A stretch of 12,760 nucleotides of DNA. Origin: Opitutia bacterium UBA3151 (GTDB lineage Bacteria > Verrucomicrobiota > Verrucomicrobiia > Opitutales > Seribacteraceae). Shown piece by piece: positions 7,810 through 12,760 of this stretch (the first letter of the stretch is position 1; the number at the start of each line of letters is the position of its first letter). The notes beneath the pieces are model-generated. The model made no database searches. It was not told the DNA's origin and saw nothing but the letters and a program-made list of their open reading frames with translations. The stretch covers positions 29,840 through 42,599 of the forward strand of contig DEYT01000091.1 of NCBI GenBank assembly GCA_002364975.1, given 5' to 3'. Position numbers and translations under genes: made by a program.

Positions 7810-8616
7810 CTAAGGTATCAGATAAGATTTTCCATTCAGTTGGGAAAAATCGAGACGAGAAACCGAGGGCAGTCCTTCTTTATAAGCCCAAAGGTCTGAA
7901 CCCACTTCCGGCTCAGCTTCTTCAAGCCATTCCGTGCGGTATATAAGTTGATGATGTCTTTTACCCTCTTCTTTCTGAAAAAGGCTACCTAATTTTAGAT
8001 GATCGGCAAAACCGATCAGAGGCTCGGTCTTGCCATCATATTCAGACGGGAAGTTTAAATTATGCACGGTAAGACCCTCATGATGATGCATTTCAAGGAC
8101 TAGTTTTGCGTAGTTTGCGGAGGCTTTTGCTGAATGTGCGAGGACCTTACGAGTGCTGGGATCAAGTTCTTGCCCGCCGCTGAGACGAATACCCTCAAAT
8201 TTTTCGGCAGCCAGTGCCATGCTTACCGCAATCGAAGGAATACCTAAGAGGGATCCTTCCAAAGCAGCACCAACCGTACCTGAGGATAAGACCATAGGTA
8301 GAGTGATGTTATAACCTAGATTGATTCCACTTACCACCAGATCAGGTGTTCGAGGCAAAAGATTTCCGTAGGCTAGGTTGACGCAGTCGGCGGGAGTCCC
8401 ATTTAATGAATATGCGGAGACAATGTAATCTTTAACTTTTTTTGGAATGAGCTTTTGATTGCGGGAAATAGCATGACCAATCCAGCTACGTTCCCCGTCG
8501 GGAGCACATACCACTACCTCTCCGACTTTAGCAAGTTCCTTGACGAGGGCTTTCAAAAACCCGGATTGGATCCCATCGTCATTGGTTGCTAAGATTAGTG
8601 GTTTTTTTGAACTCAT
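7810..8616 (-). CDS. surE: 5'/3'-nucleotidase SurE
   Basis: SurE is a metal-dependent phosphatase acting on nucleoside monophosphates, linked to stationary-phase survival and nucleotide recycling. The 268 residues fit the family. The metal site is intact: Asp13-Asp14 in ATNDDG, Ser44 in GERSWIGHAI (41-50) and Asn99 in VVSGINLG (94-101). The LNGTPADCV block (71-79) and SSGTVGAALEGSLLGIPSIA (111-130) are also family marks, with Ser in place of the more common Tyr before SGTVGAA. Only the ATG at 8616 gives a full N-terminal strand. It has no Shine-Dalgarno and starts 12 bases after the stem of the pnp terminator, so expression may rely on readthrough or on a promoter inside pnp. Confidence 0.95.
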   Translation of the reverse strand: MSSKKPLILATNDDGIQSGFLKALVKELAKVGEVVVCAPDGERSWIGHAISRNQKLIPKKVKDYIVSAYSLNGTPADCVNLAYGNLLPRTPDLVVSGINLGYNITLPMVLSSGTVGAALEGSLLGIPSIAVSMALAAEKFEGIRLSGGQELDPSTRKVLAHSAKASANYAKLVLEMHHHEGLTVHNLNFPSEYDGKTEPLIGFADHLKLGSLFQKEEGKRHHQLIYRTEWLEEAEPEVGSDLWAYKEGLPSVSRLDFSQLNGKSYLIP

Positions 8617-8628
8617 TGGAAAAATAAG

Positions 8629-8664
8629 AAAAGGGAGGATCGTCCTAAGACAACCCTCCCTTTT
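8629..8664 (-). terminator. Intrinsic terminator after pnp
   Basis: AAAAGGGAGG (8629-8638) and CCTCCCTTTT (8655-8664) form a perfect 10-bp inverted repeat. Inside it, GTC and GAC (8642-8644, 8649-8651) can pair around CTAA after a symmetric 3x3 internal loop. Read on the minus strand, the stem is followed by TTTTCTTATTTTT. That T-rich tail, with the G/C core, fits a Rho-independent terminator 35 bases past the pnp stop. The surE ATG comes directly after the tail. Confidence 0.85.
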
Positions 8665-8698
8665 AAATAACTAAGTTTTTATTTAGGGCAACCGATAT

Positions 8699-10912
8699 TC
8701 AGCTTGAAATATTTTTAGTTTCTTCCTGGGTTGAATCTGCTTCATCTTCTTGAGAAGAAGAAGCATTCTCATTTATAGGAGCAGAATCTTCGGTTGGTTT
8801 GGCTTCCTCCATAGCGGCACGACGGCTTAATTTTACCCGTCCCTTATCGTCAATACCGATACATTTAACCAGAATTTCATCTCCGAGCTTACAGATGTCT
8901 TCAGTGTTGTTGACCCTAAAGTCAGCGAGCTCAGAAATGTGGCAGAGACCTTCTTTTCCTGGTAGACACTCTACAAAGGCGCCAAATTCTTTCACGCCTC
9001 TGACAATACCACGGTAAATTTTACCGACTTCAATTTCTCCGGTTACCAGTTCGATCTCTTGAAGTGCTCGGTTCATGGCTTCGGTGTCGGTTGCATAAAT
9101 GCGAACTTTCCCGCTGTTGTCCTCATCGATATCGATATTGGCACCAGTGACTTCAGTAATCCTGCGGATATTTTTACCTCCTGGTCCGATCAATGCACCG
9201 ATCTTTTCAGGATCAATCTGAACGCTTTCAATACGAGGAGCGTGTTCTCGTAACTCTTTGCGATGAGATGGTAAAGCTTCATCCATCTTATCAAGAATTT
9301 TCATCCTAGCCTCGGTAACTTGCTTGACCGCTTCTTTGGCAATGTCAAAGGGAAGGCCTTGAATTTTTAGATCAAGCTGGAAGCCAGTTACCCCATCACG
9401 GGTTCCGCAGACTTTAAAGTCCATATCTCCGAAGTGATCTTCGGCACCAATGATATCGGTAAGGACAACATGTTTTGCAATTTCACCTTGGTCATTCATT
9501 TCCGTGACCAAACCAGTTGAAATCCCGGCAACATGTTGACTGATAGGTACACCAGCATCCATCAAAGCAAGGGAGCCGCCGCAGACACTGGCCATCGAGG
9601 TGGAACCATTCGAAGCCATAATTTCTGAAACAATACGGATGGCATAAGGGAATTCGTCTTCTGGCGGTAAAATTGGAAGAACGGATCGTTCCGCCAAGGC
9701 TCCATGGCCGATTTCTCTACGACTTGTAAATCCAAAACGACCTGCTTCCCCAACCGAAAACGGAGGGAAGTTGTAGTGAAGAATGAAAGACTTTGCAGCT
9801 GGACCCCCGGTTAAACCATCCAAGTCCTGTACATCTCGACTTGTGCCCAAGGTACTCAGAACCAGAGACTGAGTCTCACCACGGGTAAAGACTGCGGAGC
9901 CGTGAACACGAGGCAGAACCCCGGTTTCACAAGTGATTTCCCTCAGGTCAGCCGGAGCACGTCCGTCTGCTCTTTTTCCCCGAATCAAGATATTTTCACG
10001 GTAGACTTCTTCTTGTATGATCTCGAAAGCCATACTGATGTGATCAGGGTCAAAGTCTTCGCCGAATTTTTCCTCGCATGCCTTGGAGGCTTCTTCTTTT
10101 ACCGCGTCTACTGCAACTTGTCGTTCTTGCTTTGAGGGGGCAAAGATTGCCTCCTCCATTCGGTTACCAGTAATTTCACGGCAAAGATCAAGAACTTCGT
10201 CCGGTGTTTTTACTAATTCAAATTCCTTTTTTTCTCTTCCACAAAGTTCAGCTAATTCACATTGGGCGGATATAATTTCCTGGATCACTTGGTGGGCGAA
10301 CTCTAAAGCCTCGACAAATCGAGCTTCAGGAATTTGGTCCGCAGAACCTTCGATCATCATCATTTCTTTTTCGCTCCCGACATAAATGAGATCAAGGGAA
10401 GAATCATACATTTGCTCGTTGGTTGGATTAACCACGAATTCGCCATTAATTTCACCCAAGCGCACGCACCCTATCGGACCATTCCAGGGAATATCGGAGA
10501 TCATTAAAGCTGCAGATGCTCCGTTTACCATTAGGACATCAGCTTCATTAATCTGGTCGGTTGAAAGAAGATATCCAATTACTTGAACTTCATTGAGAAA
10601 ACCTTTTGGAAAAAGAGGACGCAACGGGCGATCGCAAAGACGTGAAGTTAAGATTTCCTTCTCAGAAGGTTTACCTTCCCGTTTGAAGTATCCGCCGGGA
10701 AATCGACCTGCAGCGGTAAATTTTTCGCGATAGTCAACGGTCAAAGGAAAGAAATCCTGACCTGGGCGAAGGGTGGATGCGGCTGTGGCGGAAACAAATA
10801 CGGTGGTTTCCCCCATGGCTACAGTTACAGCTCCACCAGCTAAACCCGCAAGGGTACCAGTGGAAAGTTGAATGCCGAGCTTTTCGGCGGTTACATTATG
10901 CTTTTGGTTCAT
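8699..10912 (-). CDS. pnp: Polyribonucleotide nucleotidyltransferase (PNPase)
   Basis: PNPase is the 3'-to-5' phosphorolytic exoribonuclease of the RNA degradation machinery; it can also add tails. The 737 residues hold the full architecture: first RNase PH core (about 10-145, with PLTVDYREKFTAAGRFPGG), all-alpha linker (about 240-310), second RNase PH core (about 320-545), KH (about 565-625, GPGGKNIRRI at 577-586) and S1 (about 627-697, GIVRGVKEFGAFVECLPGKEG). Catalytic residues are present: Ser437 and Ser439 in SNGSTS, Asp492 and Asp498 in DHFGDMD. The last 40 residues are Glu/Ser-rich and disordered, perhaps a docking tail. The ATG at 10912 has no Shine-Dalgarno (TACGAATA precedes it). It follows rpsO by 170 bp, the common S15-PNPase order. 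Confidence 0.98.
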   Translation of the reverse strand: MNQKHNVTAEKLGIQLSTGTLAGLAGGAVTVAMGETTVFVSATAASTLRPGQDFFPLTVDYREKFTAAGRFPGGYFKREGKPSEKEILTSRLCDRPLRPLFPKGFLNEVQVIGYLLSTDQINEADVLMVNGASAALMISDIPWNGPIGCVRLGEINGEFVVNPTNEQMYDSSLDLIYVGSEKEMMMIEGSADQIPEARFVEALEFAHQVIQEIISAQCELAELCGREKKEFELVKTPDEVLDLCREITGNRMEEAIFAPSKQERQVAVDAVKEEASKACEEKFGEDFDPDHISMAFEIIQEEVYRENILIRGKRADGRAPADLREITCETGVLPRVHGSAVFTRGETQSLVLSTLGTSRDVQDLDGLTGGPAAKSFILHYNFPPFSVGEAGRFGFTSRREIGHGALAERSVLPILPPEDEFPYAIRIVSEIMASNGSTSMASVCGGSLALMDAGVPISQHVAGISTGLVTEMNDQGEIAKHVVLTDIIGAEDHFGDMDFKVCGTRDGVTGFQLDLKIQGLPFDIAKEAVKQVTEARMKILDKMDEALPSHRKELREHAPRIESVQIDPEKIGALIGPGGKNIRRITEVTGANIDIDEDNSGKVRIYATDTEAMNRALQEIELVTGEIEVGKIYRGIVRGVKEFGAFVECLPGKEGLCHISELADFRVNNTEDICKLGDEILVKCIGIDDKGRVKLSRRAAMEEAKPTEDSAPINENASSSQEDEADSTQEETKNISS

Positions 10913-11042
10913 TATTCGTACTTACGTTATGTTTGTTGTTTTCATCATGGCTTAGGCTCGACCGGATTGTCTTACCGAAGTCCCCTTTTTACCTTTTGAT
11001 CCTGCAAGCATGTGCTAGTGGCATCAGTGAGGGGGAAAATTG

Positions 11043-11058
11043 CTCGTGAAACCACGAG
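11043..11058 (-). terminator. Hairpin between rpsO and pnp
   Basis: CTCGTG and CACGAG form a perfect 6-bp inverted repeat around a 4-base loop, 24 bases past the rpsO stop on the minus strand. It is followed by CAATTTT, a weak T-run. It may be an attenuating terminator of rpsO or a processing site in the pnp leader. In E. coli the same interval carries a terminator and an RNase III hairpin through which PNPase controls its own message. Which role applies here cannot be told from the sequence. Confidence 0.45.
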
Positions 11059-11082
11059 AATGAAAATGAGATTGAGGAAGGA

Positions 11083-11349
11083 TTAGCGGCGCAATTCAAG
11101 CTTATCAATAACGGCTTGGTAGCGCTTTAAGTCGGTTCTTTTTAAGTAGTCCAGTAACTTTCTTCTTTTGGCTGCCATCATGAGAAGACCGCGACGGGAG
11201 TGAAAATCCTTACGGTGAGTTTTTAAATGTTCCGTAATGTGAGCAATACGGGCACTAAGTAGAGCAATCTGAACTTCACTGGATCCAGTATCCTTATCGT
11301 GGGAACGATTGTCTTCGATAATATTTAATTTATTTACTTGTTTTGACAT
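11083..11349 (-). CDS. rpsO: 30S ribosomal protein S15
   Basis: S15 is a primary 16S rRNA binder that organises the three-way junction of the small-subunit platform. It often represses its own translation through the mRNA leader. The 88 residues are the usual length and carry the family signature: HDKDTGSSEVQIALLSARI (17-35), ITEHLKTHRKDFHSRRGLL (38-56), KRRKLLDYLKRTDLKRY and a C-terminal LELRR. MMAA replaces the commoner LVGK-type sequence before KRR. The ATG at 11349 has no Shine-Dalgarno. A strong hairpin lies 26-45 bases upstream, and a competing pairing involves bases further up, so leader control is likely. It is first in the leftward gene run and divergent from the cyclotransferase gene. 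Confidence 0.97.
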   Translation of the reverse strand: MSKQVNKLNIIEDNRSHDKDTGSSEVQIALLSARIAHITEHLKTHRKDFHSRRGLLMMAAKRRKLLDYLKRTDLKRYQAVIDKLELRR

Positions 11350-11373
11350 GATTGATTTTAATTTCTTAGACCG

Positions 11374-11439
11374 TTGAGTTCACTTGGGTGAACTCGCAAC
11401 CCCGCAGATGCCGGACTGCCGTTTCGTCCATCAACTCAA
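11374..11439 (-). promoter_or_regulatory. Candidate rpsO leader switch
   Basis: GAGTTCAC (11376-11383) and GTGAACTC (11388-11395) make a perfect 8-bp hairpin with a 4-base loop, 26 bases before the rpsO ATG. Further upstream, GGAC/GTCC (11413-11416, 11426-11429), extended by GAT/ATC across a 3-base bulge, can form a second hairpin. AACTCAA (11433-11439) is fully complementary to TTGAGTT (11374-11380), which overlaps one arm of the first hairpin. The two pairings therefore exclude each other. This is the kind of layout used by S15-responsive mRNA leaders, but S15 binding here is inferred. Confidence 0.5.
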
Positions 11440-11492
11440 AGAGCTTTTGGTGAATCCAAGGAGGCAAACCTCACAGCTGTCCTCTAACGATG

Positions 11493-11521
11493 TCGAAATA
11501 CCCTAGCTTATTTTTTAGAAT
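11493..11521 (+). promoter_or_regulatory. Possible promoter of the cyclotransferase gene
   Basis: TCGAAA (11493-11498, four of six to the -35 consensus), a 17-base spacer and TAGAAT (11516-11521, five of six to the -10 consensus) lie in an AT-rich patch about 50 bases before the plus-strand start. On the other strand the same patch gives TATATT (11524-11519), a -10-like element that could serve rpsO but lacks a good -35. A weak match by eye. Confidence 0.3.
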
Positions 11522-11572
11522 ATACAAGCTCCAATCCTATGCTCTTGCCTCTCTTGACAACGGCGATATCCA

Positions 11573-12025
11573 ATGAGGTTTATGGATCTTTATTTCGCAT
11601 ACGGTTCAAACATGAATATCGAGCAAATGAAACGGCGGTGTCCGGGAGCTTCTTTGAAAGAAAAGGGCTACATTATGAATTGGAGGTATTTCATTAATGG
11701 AAATGGATATGCTGGGATCGAGCGATGGGAGGGATCGATTGTGTTTGGAGGGATTTGGGAATTACAAGATTTTCACTGGGTCTCCCTCGATCAGTATGAA
11801 GCAGTGGATCAGGGTTTTTATCAAAAGGTGAAGGTAAAGGTTTCTGCTGGTGACTTGGTTAGATCGAAAGAGGTAGATGCCAGCTTATATTTGTCGAATA
11901 ATTATGAATACGGCAAACCGAGTTTAGCTTATCAAAAAATAGTCATGCAGGGGGGGCATGATCTTAAATTGAAAAAAGATTATTTACAGTTTTTAGAAAA
12001 GTGGGAAAAGGGCCCTCCGGCATGA
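11573..12025 (+). CDS. Gamma-glutamylcyclotransferase-like protein
   Basis: This belongs to the GGCT/AIG2-like fold. Members cyclise the gamma-glutamyl group of dipeptides or gamma-glutamylamines, releasing 5-oxoproline and the free amino acid or amine. The 150 residues cover the domain. The substrate loop FAYGSNM (8-14) is intact, and the catalytic glutamate is probably Glu76 in SLDQYEAVDQGFYQK (71-85), where Ala stands for the usual Gly after Glu. No signal peptide is seen, so it is cytosolic. The start could be 11573 or the ATG at 11582 (MDLYFAYGSNM), which has GAGG only three bases upstream; the difference is three residues. Its stop is seven bases before a 5-oxoprolinase gene, which supports a 5-oxoproline-forming role. 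The true substrate is unknown. Confidence 0.85.
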   Translation: MRFMDLYFAYGSNMNIEQMKRRCPGASLKEKGYIMNWRYFINGNGYAGIERWEGSIVFGGIWELQDFHWVSLDQYEAVDQGFYQKVKVKVSAGDLVRSKEVDASLYLSNNYEYGKPSLAYQKIVMQGGHDLKLKKDYLQFLEKWEKGPPA

Positions 12026-12032
12026 TTCGGAC

Positions 12033-12760
12033 ATGAAAAATAAAGAGACTTGGGATTTTTTTGTCGATACCGGAGGAACTTTTACCGATTGCCTTGCTCA
12101 TTCTGATGGATGCGGGTTTTCCCGTACCAAAGTGTTATCCCGAGGAGTCCTTTCTGCTCAAGTGGATGCCGTTTTATCACCCCAAAAAATAAGGCTTGAA
12201 AGCGGAACTGACTGGCCCAAAAAATTTGTTAATGGAAAGAAGGTATCCTTTCAAGGAAATCAAGATTTAGAGCTGACAATTTTAGAATGGTACCCTGAGG
12301 AATCAATTCTGGTTTTTGAAAATACTCTACCCAGTGAAGTCGGGCCGGAAACCGCAATCGAAGTAAAAATGTTGTGGGAGGCACCAATTCTCGCGATGCA
12401 ACTCCTGTTGGCTCGTCATGGATTGGAACTCAATGAAATTTCTGTTCGGATGCGGTTGGCAACCACACGCTGCACCAATGCCCTGCTTGAAAGTTCCGGA
12501 GAAAATCCGGTTCTCTTCCTGACAGCCGGTTTTCCTGACCTCCTCGAAATAGGGGATCAGCGAAGAAATCAACTCTTTGATCTTATTCCCGAGAAGCGAA
12601 AAACCTTATCTGAGGTGGTAGTCGAGGTTGAGGAAAGAATCGATCGAGATGGAGAAGTTTTAACCGTTCCTGATTTGGAAGAGGTCAGGAGAAAAGCGGA
12701 AAAGTTTGTCACTTTTGGATATCGAGGTGCTGCGGTTTCCTTTCTTCATTCATACCTTAA
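12033..12760 (+). CDS. 5-oxoprolinase/hydantoinase A family protein, N-terminal part
   Basis: The family uses ATP to open 5-oxoproline to glutamate, or hydantoins or acetone in related members. The 242 visible residues hold the N-terminal HyuA region with FFVDTGGTFTDC (9-20), an ASKHA-type phosphate-binding motif. They also hold RLATTRCTNALLE (141-153), GFPDLLEIGDQRRNQLFDL (166-184), EVEERIDRDGEV and FGYRGAAVSFLHSYL at the edge. The reading frame is open at the window end, so the protein is incomplete here. It may continue into a fused HyuA-HyuB protein, but that is not visible. The spacing between the first two motifs is about 130 residues, where I recall roughly 75 in standard members. The ATG at 12033 follows the cyclotransferase stop by seven bases, which implies one transcript and linked function. 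The substrate is inferred from this neighbour. Confidence 0.88.
   Translation, partial: MKNKETWDFFVDTGGTFTDCLAHSDGCGFSRTKVLSRGVLSAQVDAVLSPQKIRLESGTDWPKKFVNGKKVSFQGNQDLELTILEWYPEESILVFENTLPSEVGPETAIEVKMLWEAPILAMQLLLARHGLELNEISVRMRLATTRCTNALLESSGENPVLFLTAGFPDLLEIGDQRRNQLFDLIPEKRKTLSEVVVEVEERIDRDGEVLTVPDLEEVRRKAEKFVTFGYRGAAVSFLHSYL

Noticed and set aside
7728..7946. Plus-strand frame of 72 codons across the surE end
   Set aside because: It covers the surE C-terminus and the small membrane gene on the other strand; no family likeness and no start signal.
11554..11559. Perfect TTGACA as a -35 element for the cyclotransferase gene
   Set aside because: A -10 at normal spacing would fall on the start codon and no good match is there, so transcription would begin inside the gene.
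12327..12572. Minus-strand frame of 81 codons inside the oxoprolinase gene
   Set aside because: Antisense to conserved HyuA motifs; a shadow frame.
1..12760. Mobile elements, CRISPR arrays, tRNA or rRNA genes, defence genes
   Set aside because: No terminal repeats, regularly spaced repeats, cloverleaf or transposase-like frames were seen; nearly all sequence is accounted for by housekeeping genes.

Overview
The window reads as a compact bacterial chromosome segment of core information-processing genes, with moderate GC by eye. I see no mobile element, CRISPR array, tRNA or rRNA. GatCAB points to indirect charging of Gln-tRNA and/or Asn-tRNA. The 5-oxoprolinase N-terminus has a long insert that, from memory, resembles proteins of planctomycetes and related phyla. 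Most starts lack a clear Shine-Dalgarno sequence. Together these suggest a PVC-group bacterium, perhaps Verrucomicrobiota (Opitutae-like). That placement is an inference of low certainty.

From 11349 down to 108 everything lies on the minus strand, in the order rpsO, pnp, surE, a small membrane protein gene, rpmI, rplT, pheS, pheT, gatC, gatA, gatB. The rpsO-pnp pair is the classic S15/PNPase arrangement. The rpsO leader contains a perfect 8-bp hairpin and a competing 7-bp pairing, so it may be an S15 autoregulatory switch. A strong intrinsic terminator follows pnp and ends about a dozen bases before the surE start. From surE onward, gaps are short (overlap to about 63 bp). The ribosomal proteins L35 and L20, both PheRS subunits and all three GatCAB subunits could therefore be co-transcribed as one translation-related unit. 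The infC gene that often opens the rpmI-rplT cluster is not present upstream.

From 11573 to the right edge, two plus-strand genes diverge from rpsO. The first encodes a gamma-glutamylcyclotransferase-like protein. Seven bases after its stop comes the N-terminal part of a 5-oxoprolinase/hydantoinase, cut by the window end. The first enzyme family releases 5-oxoproline and the second hydrolyses it to glutamate, so the pair looks like a small gamma-glutamyl salvage module.

Nothing here is clearly a new system. The most interesting leads are the rpsO leader switch, the cyclotransferase-oxoprolinase pair, the placement of surE directly behind a terminator, and the uncharacterised 86-residue membrane protein in the translation gene run.
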